Below are positions 11,201 to 26,200 of a stretch of 64,000 nt of DNA, piece by piece. Position 1 is the first letter of the stretch; the number at the start of each line of letters is the position of its first letter. The stretch spans positions 26,273,122 to 26,337,121 of the forward strand of contig NC_089782.1 in assembly GCF_040412425.1 (NCBI RefSeq), read 5' to 3'. The notes beneath the pieces were generated by a model, which was not told where the DNA came from, did no database searches, and saw only the letters and a program-made list of their open reading frames with translations. This DNA comes from Macrobrachium rosenbergii. Lineage: Eukaryota > Arthropoda > Malacostraca > Decapoda > Palaemonidae. The translations under genes were made by a program, and so were the position numbers.

Positions 11201-14200
11201 TAGAATTTGTAAAAATTAGTATGTATACGGTTAAATATTAAACGTTTTTCATTCACTGAAAATGGGATATTTACTCTTGATTTTTTTTCCAGTTACTTTG
11301 TTGACCACGTAGATAAAAAAACATCATGGGAAGATCCTCGACTCAAAAACTGCCCTCCACCTCCTCCCCACCCTGAAACCATACCCCCTGAATTAAGGAA
11401 CCAACAGGAAAATCAAACACTTCCCCACTACCAGGTACAGTATAATAATGACACTGATTGTGCTTTTATATAGGTCTTTTATAAACCTTCGGGAGTGCTT
11501 TTATCAATACAGTATATGTTGCTTATCTGGAATATTTGAGATTCTGGATTGTCGAAGTAAAATCATTTCCATTCCATCTGAGATAGTGAAATATGTCATA
11601 CTGATTTTGTTATTAAACACTACAAGCATGTCTGTACAATATAGCTTATATGGATATGCTATTTTCAGTGACTATTATCTTATAGGCTGATTGTTGATCA
11701 AGTCCATATAATAATATATAAATACATTATTATGTTTCTTTTGGAAGAATATCCACCAAAAACCCCAATGAACTCAAAATCCAAACTGTTCTTTATTTTA
11801 TAGCCAATAAACATCAGCTCAAAACAGCACTAGTACTGATTTTCCAAATATTTTCTTTAGCAGACAGTAACATTTGATCACAAGAGCACAGATGACTGGA
11901 AACATGCAAAAGTTTGAGAATTTTTTCAATATTCCTGTAACAAGCTCCCCTGTAAAGAAGTTATTAGGTTTCAATATGCAGGACCTTAATAGGCTTCTCT
12001 TAGATAATCTTTTCAAGTGGACATCAGCTGAGTATCACCAAGAACATTATTGATTTTGTAAGTCATGTCACTCACAAACCTGCTTGTCTCAGTACACCAG
12101 TCTTTGTGATATTTGTGAATACTGAAATACTTAACTTATATTTGAATTCTTATTGTATATTTGCACTGCTAGGAAGTTGCTCCTTGTTTTTACATTTTCA
12201 TGTGTTTAATTTGGCAAGCAGGTTTTTAGTATCTTCATAATTTTCAAAGTTATTTGATTTACCTCAAAGCTTTAGGTTTTGTGAGAGAAAACTTACATAT
12301 ATCATACAAATAATTAAAAGATGAGATGAATGGTAGTGTGAATTTTACACAGAAATTTATTCACCAGTTGCAAGATAAAGAAAGAAAATAATGTTAGGTT
12401 ATCAATAATAAGCAAGTCTCATATATTATAGACTGACATGTAGTGATTCAGTTGTGCTTATTGTTAACTTGAGATTTGTACCATCTTTTGGAAAATCTCA
12501 TTAGGAGGGTTAAGAGAATGAGAGTAAGACCTAGTTATATCTTGGAAAAGAACTTTGTTATTCAGTTCTCATCAGAAAAGTACAGTACAAGGTACATATG
12601 TGGTTTTTGCAGTTTGGTGTTTTTAATTAGTTCTTTCTTGGGAAATTTGCTGAGTAGAAGGTACATTGTTAATATTATTTGAACTGAAAGATTATTTACT
12701 ACATTTCAAGTGTATTGTTGTAGTAAAATACTATTTAGTAATAAAAGAGATGAGCTGCTCTAGAAATGTACCTGTAAAATCCAGTGAACAATCATTATTC
12801 TACCTCCAAAGTAGAATGAATATTGATAGTGTATTTTAGTTCTGACATTTGACTAATATTGTTTTAGATTTTGTGATTTACACATCCATCACTGGGAGTA
12901 CCATTAAGTGAGCCTATAGACCTAGACTTTAAGATGCTGACATAGAAATGAATACAGTACTAATAAATGCTATATCATACTAACCCATGGTTCTGCCCCT
13001 CCCTCCCCCCTCTCGTAGCCTATCTGGAGTTCTTTCCTTGGGGGTCGTTTATCGTCCATCTACCCAACATGTGGAGGCCATAACTTATCTTTTGTCCCTC
13101 CATATGTACTCTATGGTCCTGTTTACCCACTTCAGGTACTAACAAGCTTGAAGGAGGAAAAGCTTTTTGTAGCAATATGCTGCCAATTAATATTTGTAGG
13201 TGTTAAGGACTTTGTTCTTAAAGTCACCAGTAAATTTATATGGCACAGTCTATTTGAAGGGAGTCGGTGTTATAAGAAAGGAAGAAAATTATTGAAAACT
13301 TGGGCAGAGGTTATTGCTACACAAGCTAACATTTCTTCAAGAGTTTTCCACTAAATTATTTGCACTTTCCCTTGCTACCTTGATGATATGAAGATGTATG
13401 CAAACTTAAAAAACCCTCTTTTTTTAAACTTGGCCAGTTGGTAGGAAACCTCATTTATCATTGTGCTTTGAAGTGTTTATATTTTTTATAGGATATTTTG
13501 CTAGACTGGTACTGATTTATTTAGGGTAAAGCACTGGATATTGTTTAATAACCCCTATAAATAACCATCAGTCCTGCTACTGTTTAACCATTTTTGGTGT
13601 TTCTAGTATGAAATTTCCCTGGTAATTATTTGCTTGATGTAAATCTGCCTTTTTTGAGAATATTTTTGTTGTAAATGTTCATTTTATCAAAATATTTTTG
13701 TGTAACTTTGATATATGATCCATTTACTGCTCATATATTCAGTACTGTTTGTTTGAATATTATACTGTATATAAGAATAGTACTTTGCATAAGGATTATA
13801 AAACAGGATTTGAATATATGAGAAATACAAATGGCTCAGATTGCATTAGAGTTCCCTGCTATTTCATTAAAGGGTAAGTGCTTAACTTTATTCAGCATTT
13901 TGTTAGCTGTTGTGAAATTGTTTTATAGCTCTTATGATTGCTTTACACCATATCAATTATGCATGCTGAATTTATGGGAGTGGTGAGATGCTCTGTAAAT
14001 TCAGTTAATGTTAGTTTGAAATACTTTGTTTTATGTGTTGGTGTTGAGTGAATACCACACTCAGACACTTGACCAAGAAGATTGAACTCAGTTTATCAAT
14101 TCATGATCAATATCGGTCTTGAATGCATTTTATAAAGAGCTCTTCCTATCTGTCTGAATTTGTAACTTGTATATTAACAAAGTCATTATTGTATTGATTT

Positions 14201-17200
14201 AAAATGGTAGAATAGGAAAAGCACCATTCATTTCATGGGTCAAGCTTCAAAGAAACTCATGGGTTGAGAGCTCAGTTCTTCAAGAGTTTGAACATACTGT
14301 ATGCCCTGTGTTGTGCTCTGACTTTTAATGTTAAAAAAAATCAGTTGGTAAAAATTATAGCTCCAGTAGGTGGACTGATTCTATCTCCCATAAGTGTTAT
14401 GGTGTTTGGTGTAAGTGTTTCTAGGTCAAGACAGCTTATCATGTTACCCTCTCATGGAAGCATGGTGCATGATTGTTCAGTTAATGCCTCTTAATGTGTA
14501 TATATATTAGGCATCAAACATTGCAGTTTCCCATTGATTATACAGGCAGTTTTTTTTAGAAAAAGATTTAGTTTCTAGATAGTTTGCAAGTGAGATTGGT
14601 GTTTTAATATCTGCACTTCTAACATTAGTAGTAAGTACTAGTATAGTAGTAAGTACTAGTACCATTTATGTATTGAAATAAAATGTAAATATTTATGTAT
14701 ATGACTTTTTTGTTTATATTATGTACTTGCATTTCATACTTGAAATTGAACTACAGTATCATCATCCAGCTTTTAAATTACTCTCATGATATTTATGATA
14801 GTTTTATAACATTGTATCTATATGCCTAATTATCTTGGGAATTGTCTTCCTTTGGAAGAAGGTTATTGCTAGATGCCCTTTTCTTTTTTGAGAAATCGAA
14901 GATATACACTCATTTGTCCAGTCACAAATGATGTTTACAAGTAAATTAGTATAAATTTTTTCTTTCTGTGGACTTGGTACCAAAGGTCAGTCCTAATGAT
15001 TAAGAATTATATGCTTAGTGGCCAATGAGACTCCATTTATAAAAATGCCATGTCCTAACTAGATCCCCTACCTGAATTAAAGGTTCATCCTGGGTGTTGC
15101 TAGAGAGTAAGGTTAATTAGTTGTCCGTAGCTCCAAATATCCTTAATCATTCACTCATCCATGAGTGAGAGATCATACTGAAGGCTTTCCTGTAGTCAAT
15201 GTGTGATGGAAAATGAATTATTTTTTCACTTTGTTGTGGTTTCTCATATGGTGATGCAGTCTTTTGGTCCAGTTGGATATTTTCTTGTCTTATATGTATA
15301 GGCTGTGATTATTGTACAGAAAATAGGTTGTAGTGAGTGGGACTTGATGGATAGAAATGATTATTGTTGGGCACTTTTCTGATCTTTCATATCTAGTGTA
15401 ATGTGTGTGTTGTCATTCATGTCTTTTTGGCACTTTTTAAATAGAAACCTCATGAAGAAAAGAAAAAGAAGCACACATATGCTCAGAAAGGAAATGCTGG
15501 AAAAACTAAAAGAGTTGCAATTGACCAGAAGGTATAGTATATGCAGATGAAGTGAATAAAAAGCATGAGATCAGTTGTGTTAATCTTTAGGCATTTGACA
15601 GCCATATAAAGCTTGGTTCGTCATCGTTTACTTAACAAGAGTGTTTTTAATCCAGATAGTAGTAATATATTTGTTGTAGTTTACATAACTCTGAGTGCAG
15701 TCAATTTTCAAGAAAGTATCAAGTGTTTTTACTAATATTTTTAGTTTCAGTATTTCTGGTATAAATGAATTTTCTTTGGAAATTAATCTACAAGTAGCTC
15801 TTATTCAGTATCACAATATGTAGAGTAATTGTAATTATTGCATAATGTGCCAACTTGTAAAGCAAAGGATGAAAAGCTCTAAGTAATGGGATAAACATCA
15901 GTTTGAGTATTAACATTATGGACTACAGAGGTTATCTTGTGGTGAGATATGGATATTTTTGATGATCAGGGAAGATCTGTGGTCATCCATCCATATCAGT
16001 AATTTCATGGAGAAGAGTATGAATAGTTAGATGGATTATGGACTTAATGGGTGTGGTTGCATCATCCAGTAAAGCTGATAATAATAGATCTAAGTTAAAT
16101 AATGTTTAAAACAATTAACAAATAAATGTATCCACAATTTAGACAAGCAAAGAGCTTTGTGAAAGGATCAGTATCGCCATAATGGAAGACATAAAAACAA
16201 TGGATATGTCTGTGAAATGAATCCTTATTCTTGCCAAGGAAACTGCTACCAGAGTAGTCTTTACATTTAGTTTTGCGTTGCTTATCCTTTACCAAGGGTT
16301 AGACTGGTTTTTTCTTATGTCTGAGCTTGTTGGTGTTCAGTCTCTAATGTAAGAATTGCAGGTAAAAAATCTGTGAAATAAATGTCTTGTTTTTGTAATG
16401 ACCATATGGAAGATAGTCTTAACAAGGCTCAGTGATTGCTGCTATTTGACAACTAGGCAGTTAGCCTTTTAATCTAAGAAAGTAGATTTGCTAAGGAAGG
16501 CATTCATCAACATTGTTATGCAATGAACAAGACTATATGACACTTGACATTGAAGCCTGGCATTCTTTTTTAAAAGACAGAGAAAACTGCAAATATTTAT
16601 TAGTTTCTTTTCAGCAACCTGGTTCTGTGTGCTATTAACCAGCACTTTCTATTTTTGACCCAGAAAGGTATGATACCCTCTGTGAAGGGAAAGACGAGTT
16701 TCTGATTCTCTTTGATAGATATTCCCATGATAACTGGGTATTGAAAACATATTTGTGGAAGGTTGGTCAAGCTGAGAATTTTCTTAAACTTCATCCTACA
16801 ATGTGTAAACAGGATTACAAGATTTGGAAAACTAAGAATGGATGGAAGTAAATTCTGGAGCTTGATCACTTCACATGAGTGTATGTGTGTATCAGAGAGA
16901 GTGGGAAACCTTATGGGTCATAGAGGGTTGGGCCATAAGGAGTCATCCTAGTTGATTTGAGCAATGGGTCCAGTTAGAATGGAGATGATTTCTTGCTCTA
17001 CATTTAATCTGTACTTCTAAATGTCTTGTCATTCTTATTTCAAGGAGTACCTGTAGTTTGTATGGACAGATATTTTTTTTTTAACAAATGTGCAGCACTT
17101 TTAAGTGTCATCACAACCCCTTTTAAACTTACATGCATCAACATTCATGGCACATTATGGCTGTTGAAGTAAATATTTATGAAAAATTATTTAAAAACTC

Positions 17201-20200
17201 ACTGAGTAAGAGACACGCTTTGACACAAAAGTGAATGTCTCACTCCTAGGGCTCTCTTTAAACCTGAAACAAAATCTGAGTGAATGCAGCTCCATCTCTG
17301 GTATCTAACCAGTTAGCTTTGGATTATGATTCTTAATGCCATCCTCATACCCAAATAGCATTAAGAGTAGAGTATATATAAAACTGTATGCTTGGAAATA
17401 TTAGTATAGTATTGCTTTAGAAATTGTATAGAGCCAATTATTTTAATTCAGATCTTCTCTGAACATCATTAAGGGAACTTGACAATGAAAGATGTCTCTG
17501 TCCTAAAGGTAAATGCTAAAAGGGCTGATTTAGTGCTAGTTGCAATATACTGGTGTGATGAATTTGTAGTCTTATTCATTTACTAAAAGTGCCTTTGTTT
17601 ATCATACTATTGCTTTAATAGTTTAACTATATGTTTAGCGCAATATTAATTACACTAGAATTTAAAAAATCTAAAGTTAATAATAAAAGCTTTTAAATGA
17701 AAAGTAAAATTATATATACAATAATCACTTTAGTGCTTTTCATCATACAACTGTACATTTAAAACTGAATTTATGTAATACAGAGTAGTTTTATTTAGTG
17801 CCTTATTTGTTCATAATGAAGGCTAATGAAATATTTCTTGCATAAAGAAAATTAGTCTGCTTTTTTTCTTGTACTTGAGCCAAAGAATGTTTTCTTTCTT
17901 TAATGAATCTGGTATAATACTGTATTGATAACGTCATGTGAGTCTTTTTCAATAATATTTTTTTCTCCGTGTGAGAAAGGGGTGTAGGATCATTTTTCGT
18001 AGTGATCATCCCCTTTTTCTCTCTTATCATTAATTTATGTCTGTTCATGTCTTCTCGGTACTCTGCTTAGGAACCTGCCGTTGATAAGAATATGACCCAC
18101 CATATTGAGAAAGGAAATGCTGAAAAGGCTATAAGTAGTGATGACAGTAAGGTATGATATGCAGGAGAAAAGTAAAGGCATGGAATCTGTTCGTCAGTTC
18201 TTGTCACGTTTGACTGCCTTTATTCGTCAAGTAGAGCAATAATAGTTACTAGTTTGAAAATCCTAATCTGGTGTACTTGGATAAACAAAACTTAAGTACA
18301 GTATTGCTAATATAGGTAGCCATGTTATGGAGAATACACATTGCCTGCATAGGATAAGTAGTCTTCGTACATTTTTTGTCACCAAATTGAATAATAGAAT
18401 AATAATTGAATAATAGACATGCTCATGTGATTCTAGCAAAATACCCCTAAACATGTGATAACACCTTAGGTATAATCATTAGTTTTCATCATGGTAGATA
18501 AGACATTGTTAGTACCATTTCATTTACTAAATATAGTGATTGTAGTCTTAACAGCTCAATTTCACTAACTTTAGCATTTATTATGTGCAGATATTTCAGG
18601 CCTTAATTGTATATGTACAGTACATACTGTAATCATTGTTAAAATGTTTGATTAGTTAGGTTTATTAGTTTTATTCAGTCTAGAAAACCATCACAAGTGG
18701 TATATATATTTAGGAAGGTAGATCTAGAAATACTGGTATATTCTTTGATACTGTCATTTTGCAAAAAATGATCAACTTTGTATTTTTCAAATGCAAATCA
18801 TTGCTTTTCAAATACTTTTTTCAACTGGTATTAGTTATTTGAACCAGTTATAAAGTGAAAACTGCCTTCTTAACAGGGAAGGAGTAGATAGAATTGTCTG
18901 AAAATGGAAACATGACAAAACTTGGAGAGAAAGAAGAGCTGCCTTCAACCGGGAATTCTTAATATAGATTCTGCATAGCTGACCATATAGAAGCCCTGGG
19001 TGACTTGCCTGACCTGGGAACATCAAATGACACTTTTGGAGTACCTGAGAAACTAACGATTGAAGGTAATGACAGGGAATCCTTCTGTAGATTTCCCTAA
19101 TGTATCCAAGGGATGAATCTCGGCTTTCCACCAACACTTTGGGTTTCCAGTCCTGCTTCCAGAGTCTCCCGATGTGATTGTGTTATTAGGTCATCTGATT
19201 TATCTACTTGGCACAGCTTTCTTTAATTCACCTTAAATAGATCAATGGAAACTGTGTCAGAAGGCGGTGAGCATCTTTTGTGTTTTCAAAGACAGAAGAC
19301 TTCGCGGAAACACTCTTGGAGGACTTGATAGCTCTGAATTTGGTTCAGTTTTGAGCCGCCTGAATCAGATGCCTTTTCCTATCTCTTCACATGTTGCTTA
19401 CCTCCTACTCCATTTTTGAAAGTGAATGGTAGCTTCACTGACTTTTCATGTTTTAGATTTCATAAGGAATTGGCAACGAGTAAAGTGAAACTGGGAGTTG
19501 ATTAATACCAGAGAGTCCCTATGTATGTCAGACATATTCTACAAAGGGAATCTCTGGTTCTGAAGGAGTAGAGGTAAGAGCAATTAGGACGCTTAAACTT
19601 TGGAGAAATCCTAAAGTAAGATTGAATGGACCTAATATTATTACACCTGAAAATTTTAGAAAACAAGACAGGTTAGGAAGGTTAGTATTAACTGAGGGAT
19701 TAAAAGTAACAGTACAGGCTGTCTTGACTTTAAAACATCATTACCCATCAGTTCTCATTGTCCACTGTTTTCTGTGAAAAATGTTTTGCTTTGTAGGAAA
19801 CACAGGATTAGGGGTCTGTTATCTCATGAAGAATAAAAGAAATAAAACAAAAGTTGTGATTAGGTGCACATTCCACAGGGTAAACAGGAAATTAGTGACC
19901 AACTGCCTATGATATAAAGGCAAAGCTCATGCAAGGTATAGCAAACAGATTTATGAGGACTAACCTATGAAAACCGAATAGAAACATTAGGGAGATAAAT
20001 GTCAACAGACTTAGCCATTCATGAAAGCTAGTCAAAATCTAATGGACAATGCAGATCATGGTTTGGTAGAAAGATTAGTTATTGCACTTGCTGCCATATT
20101 ATCAGGCAAAATACTAAAAGGAAACTATATGCGCCTTGTCTTTTCCACTGCTAAAGTCCCAAGAGGGACTTACTGGTTGCTTATTAGTTACGAAGGATAC

Positions 20201-23200
20201 TTTGACCTAACCCAAGTAAGTAATATCTACTTGAAATTCCTGTGATATGTGAAAGTTATGTAAGAGGACTTTGAATGAATCACCACTTAGATATCATAAA
20301 CAAAAACCAGATTATGATTCCAAAGCTAAGGCACAAATTGCTGTATGTAGCTATAAGCCTTGTATGAAATTGTGTAGTGATGACGACTATCAAAGTTACA
20401 TACCATTAGAGTAACTAATGTGCAGAGAGAACCATAGGGCATAGTGCAGTTCTTTAAACACAACTGGTAATTCTACTGTTGCCAGAAATTTTGCCTTTGG
20501 TCTCTTGATTATGCAAGCAAATTTACTCTGGAAACAACCTGACACTTGCTACAAACTGTAAATAATAGCACACTTAGATGAGTCACTCAAAAAAATGTGC
20601 TAGATGTCAATCACAGTTTGGTAGATACTTCATTTGGAATCTAGGCCGACTTCTATTGCCTTCATTTCAATTGTATGTCATTTGTTTGGAAAACTGTCTC
20701 CGGACACAACTTTAGATGCAAATGCTTCCTCCCATGAGTGTAGAGTTTGTAACTTGTAAAATGATTCTGCAAATTACAGATGTCATTTTAAGGCTTTTCA
20801 GCACCCCAGTGGGGTACCACTTAAAGTTTACTTTGTGTTGCACAATGCAGATGATACTAAAGGTTCTTTGCAGTGTCTGCTGGGTCCCAGCTGCATTGCT
20901 TTATCTCCGTTACTCTTAGTCTGTTCCCTTCTACATGGCTCTCCAGCTTTTTTAACTTTGCTTCTCAACTATTTTTACCCTACAATTAAGAACAAATCCT
21001 TTTGGCTAACCCTATGAGTCTTAAAAGTGTGACTCAGTGGCCTCATTCACCTTGTTCATAACATTGTGCTACAGAAGGCATTCCAGGAGCCCTGAAATGC
21101 CTTATTGGTACAGGATTTATGTAGCTTTTAAGTGTCATTCTTTAATGAGACGTGCAACAACTTGAAGGTTAGGCTTCATGCTTATAAACTATTCGGCTGT
21201 TTTATAAAGGAAGGCTTGATGGAGTTTAGATTTGGGTGTTTCATGTTGTGAATTATTTTTATATTAAAGCATGAACTTGGATATTTTCCAAATGTAGTAA
21301 TTTTATTTTAATCCCACAGCAAAATCAAGAATCTTTTTGTGATGTTTAGGAATGACGTTGTGCCAATGTGAATGTGAAACTTGATTTGAAATATACTTTA
21401 TTGTATTTTTAGAACGAAATAATTACTCAGTTACCTGACATCATAGTAATCATAATTAAATGCTGTACCTACTTTCAATTACTTTGACATCAATTTGTAT
21501 TTCTTTCAGAATGTAACAAATGTCCCAACAAGCTCATCTTTGCATGTGACTTCTGGAATTGAAGGAAAGGCGTTATCTGATGCAGCACAGGCTTTGCTCA
21601 CAGCTCAACAGGTAAAATAACATTTTATAAAATTCACTTTCTACTGGTAATCATTTAGGTAATTTATGAATCAATAGTTTGTGTTTATTTAACACAAAAT
21701 ATATTTAAAAATTTTAATGAGTCTGTACATGTGATGGTTCTTTTGTAGCAATTTAATAGGATGTATGGTTTGAGTAATTTCCCTACTCATTTAAATGGTT
21801 GTGTGCCATCCTCTTTTTTTTTGGTGTAGAGAAAAGGTTCACCCATACACACCAGCTTGATAGCTTAATTGTTTTCATTACTGAAATTTAAGAAAGGTTC
21901 TTGGGTACAACCATTATCACAAAGTGTCAGATGTGGAGGTCCAGAGTAGGGCATATTGTGGATCCATTTACACCCTCATAAGTTGGAAATGACTGTCAGA
22001 TAACCCATCTTTAAAGAACTGACAGATGTTGAATTCCAAGGTAAATACTGTACGATCATATACAATACAAAGAGGTAAGAGAAGAATTGGAAGATCTCTT
22101 TTGTGCTACTCCTGTTCTCTGAAGGGTGATATGTATATCAGTGCCATATAGATTTATCGCAAGTTGGTATCCAGCTTTTAATTCTCTGGAGACTGAGGGT
22201 CGAAAGGAGCCTGTAATGTTGGTTAAGAGAGGTGAAAGAGATGCAAGGAAAAGCTTGTTAAACATTAGGTGATGCATGAGCATTAGACTTTTATCTGTAA
22301 ACAATTATGTAATTGGGTTTCGATTCCTACAATTACTTTTCAACCCAGTCCTGAAGCTTAGACATAGGTCCCTTCATTCTGTTTATTTCAAGAGCGACCA
22401 ATGCGTTTGTCAATGTTACACACTGAATTGCACTCAGAAAAAACTACTATCTAAGGGAGATAGTATGTTTTATTATTGTAAATTCTGGATAAACATTGTT
22501 ATTGGCATTATAGTCTAATATCCTTTGAAAGTTTTTAACTCGGCGTATTTTGAATCTTTGAGTTGTGGCAACCAGTGCTGAATAGCCTGGCCTGTTATCA
22601 TTATTATTACTACTAATAGTGGTAGTACAGTGTATTATTTGAAACATTTTCTAGTATTGGGAAATGAATAGAAATTCCTATAAGATTAAAAAAGGAAAAG
22701 TGGCAATCCAATATCTCCCTTTAATTCAGTAATGTTTATTTGTAATATTATTGTTATGTTTTTAATTTATACATGCCTCAGATTGATGAATGCTCAAGCA
22801 TTCTGTGTGTAGGAATTAATGGCCTAAAGAGCTGGGATGCCATTTTACAAGCACCACAAAGTGAAGTAACATTCAGGAGTGGTAATACAGTAATACCTTC
22901 CCTTGTTAGTCAAACCTTTCTGGAGCAATCCTTGCTTTTCAAAAAGTCTTTGCTTGAACATAAAAGTTATCCCTAGAGCAGGTTGTTCTGTGCGGTGGGT
23001 TTCAAGACCCAAGTTTTTGGTCACATCATCATCTTACCCCATCCGTTTCACATATTTTTGCAAGTGGTATAAAAAAATTGAGCATATTTCTGTTTATTTT
23101 TGTAGATTTTCTGTATAGAACAATATGCAATGCATAGTTTTGAAAAATTACCAGTACAGTACTTTGAGAGTTATTAGACTTTGAAATATGGTATATTTAA

Positions 23201-26200
23201 AGTCACAAGTTAGATCAGGAATCATAGAAAATAGGAAAAATAAGAAAGATTATTTTACTAGTCAGTTTTGTTTTTGAATTATACAGTATTAGAAAGCTAC
23301 AGCTTTCATATCTTATTCATGCAACGTTATACCATACTGTAAAGTTTAACAAGTTCCAGTACTGGAAATTTTATCCCCTAAATGGCATCTGTTAGGCATT
23401 CATTGTTGTTATACAAGCCCTGATGTTTAAGGTAGTCCTCTTAATGAAGTTCTCTCCTACTATATCTACATTTTGTTATACCAGTAGATAGAAGTTAGTG
23501 ATAATTCTCAACGGTTTTTTCAACCTGTTGTTAGAAGCAAAGCAGAAGTAATAAGGCATTTTAGTTCACAATTTTTACCATATTCCAGGAAATTGGTTTA
23601 CTAGAAGCAGCTGAACACTCACAATTAGCCATTGCAAAAATTTCTGCCATGTTTCCCACTGTTCCTGAGAGTCATATTAAGGACCTGATGAGAAAGTAAG
23701 TATATTTTTAAACAGATATTGATTTCTATTGTATGGTGCTTGGTGTTCCGGTGCATTTTGATTTATCATCTTATTAACTTTCACAAAACAGAAATGTTGC
23801 ACCCTGTTACATTGTGAATAACACTACTGTACTAATAAAATTGGCTTGTATTTTTCCAGTGTTCCAACAATTTAATATTAGAGTAATAATTTTTTCAATG
23901 ATGTCTGGCTTTAAAGAAGCTTTGGGATTTGTGTTTATTAAAGCATGTGGCTCCTCCTCTTTTTCTAATGCTTCATAGTCCTAATCATGATCTTTTAAAT
24001 GTATCTTTATCAATAACAATTTTCACTGACTAACATTTACTAACTCTGACCATAGGTACCATAATAGAGAAGCGGTTGTCATCAGTGCCCTTCAGGTACA
24101 GAAACACCCCCTTGCCACCCCTGGGCCTTATGGCACTTTCACACCTCCTCCTATGCGGCACTTTATCCCTACAGCCACAGCACTTATGGCTTTATCAAGC
24201 ACTAGATCGTCAGCTGCTTCCACAACATCAACTGTAGGTATCCTTTCCACCTCTACCACAGTGACCTCCACAGCTACGTCCCTGTTGCATAGTGGCACCA
24301 CAACCACCTCTGCCATGTATGGCCATGAAAAGCCACTGCATCAGGTACCCACATCATTAACATCTAATATGACTAGTGTTTCAACCACAATTGCTGATCA
24401 AGCACCGCCTGTCACTGCAGTTGATCGTATCCCTAGTCGACCCATTTACGAAAAAGCCAGAGGGACTCACTTATTTGAAGAAAAGTTGATACGTTCTCCA
24501 TTACACGGTCAGCGAAGTTCTGTCGAAAGATCTGTTGGTCGAGGATCTCTTGACAAATCTGCTGGTTCCCCAAAATTAGGCCACAGCTCGATAGAACGAT
24601 CCATTGGCTCTCCTTTCTTAGGCCGCGACTCACCACTTTTGTCATCACGTGCATCTTCACCTCACACATTCTTAGATGGCTCACCACGTCTTACGACACG
24701 CTCTGCTTCTGACTTTACTCGCTCATTAATGGGCTCGCCACGAATGGATTACAGATATTCTCCAAGACCTACACCTCATTCACCAAAGATTAAACTCAGG
24801 TACTTTTCATAGCTTTTACAGAAGGATCAATATTTTACTTGATATGTTACAGTTGTACATTAGTGTTTCCCTTTTATGAGTTTTACGTTTTGTCACTTCA
24901 TAAGTAGCCATGTGGAATTAACATATTGAGGAATGACTTCTGGAATTGCATTTGCTTCTTTGCTTTGTTACATTTATGGGAAGTCACAGATTTTAATTCC
25001 TTGGGTAAATTTTAAAAACAGGAGTAATGAGCTAAACTGATATACTCTGGTTCAGATACATATATAAATGATTTGGTTTAATGGATAATTGTTTGCAGAA
25101 CTGACAGTCATCTAATCCTTAATGTAGGTTTAGTGAATCAAGTGACACATTCTCTTATCTCCAAACTCAATTTGCCGTGACATTTTTAATTTATGAGTTA
25201 CCATCGCCAGCCGAGTGCTGCTAGCCGTAAATCGGTGATAAAAGTGCTGAAAACCCCGCTTAACGGTGACATTAACTGGATATTGTCACTGCTAACCAGA
25301 GATTGGCGGCAAAATCCCCACTTAATGGTGCTGTTAACCGGAGATCGGCACTGAAATCCCCACTTAATAGTGCTGTTAACCGGAGATCGGTGCCGAAATC
25401 CCCATTTGACAGTGCTGTTAATCGGAGATCGGCGCCGAAATCCCTACTTAATGGTGCCATTAACCAGAGATGGGCACCAAAAATCTGGTTAACAACCTCA
25501 CTAGACAAGCACTGTAACACTAAAATGCCATTAACTGATGGCACCGGTCAGCAGGAACTGCCTGTATTCAGAAGATGAAATCAAAATTCAGTATGTGAAA
25601 TCAGAGAAGAGTTTTGATTTCATAGCATTAAGATGTGACAGTTTAGCTTAGGTGACAGTTTGTATTACCGAAGCTTAATGTGACTCATGAACTGTTTAGA
25701 CCTAAAGCATTTCATTTCACTGCTCATAAAGCGCTTGCATACCCTGAAGTCTGAAAATTTTTAAACTACTGAGCTTTTACATAACATTTCTTATTATGTA
25801 TTTATTTTTTTGCTAATCTTGAGCCTTGTTGATATCCTTGGTATTTATGAAGTGACAGTGCTGGAAAATAACTTTTAGCTTTTTGCATGTGAAAAATAAT
25901 TAGGGCTCTATTCCTCAATGTCGTGAGTTTTTTGCCTTAGAGTTAGGTGTTTCTATTTTTCAATGTTTCTTTTGCACTCCCATTTTATAATAATGAATCC
26001 ATTTTTTTGTATTGCAGGGGATGTAAAGTCCCATGAATCTATGAAGCATGGTGCTTGTATTCTGTAGTTTACATGTTTGAGATGCCCGCACCACATAGTG
26101 ACCTTACCCATTGCTACTGAACCCTGTGTACGTATTTAGCGTAACATAGAATTTTGACATTTTTTGGTGCCAGGTTGCTTTCTTGGTGTTTTAGAATAGA

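Noticed and set aside
19980..21017. Possible degenerate retroelement protein in intron 5
   Set aside because: Frames are short and broken, and no reverse-transcriptase or endonuclease motif could be seen.
24128..25578. Open frames opposite exon 8 and across the minisatellite
   Set aside because: Shadows of the real exon and of a 42-bp repeat whose period is a multiple of three.
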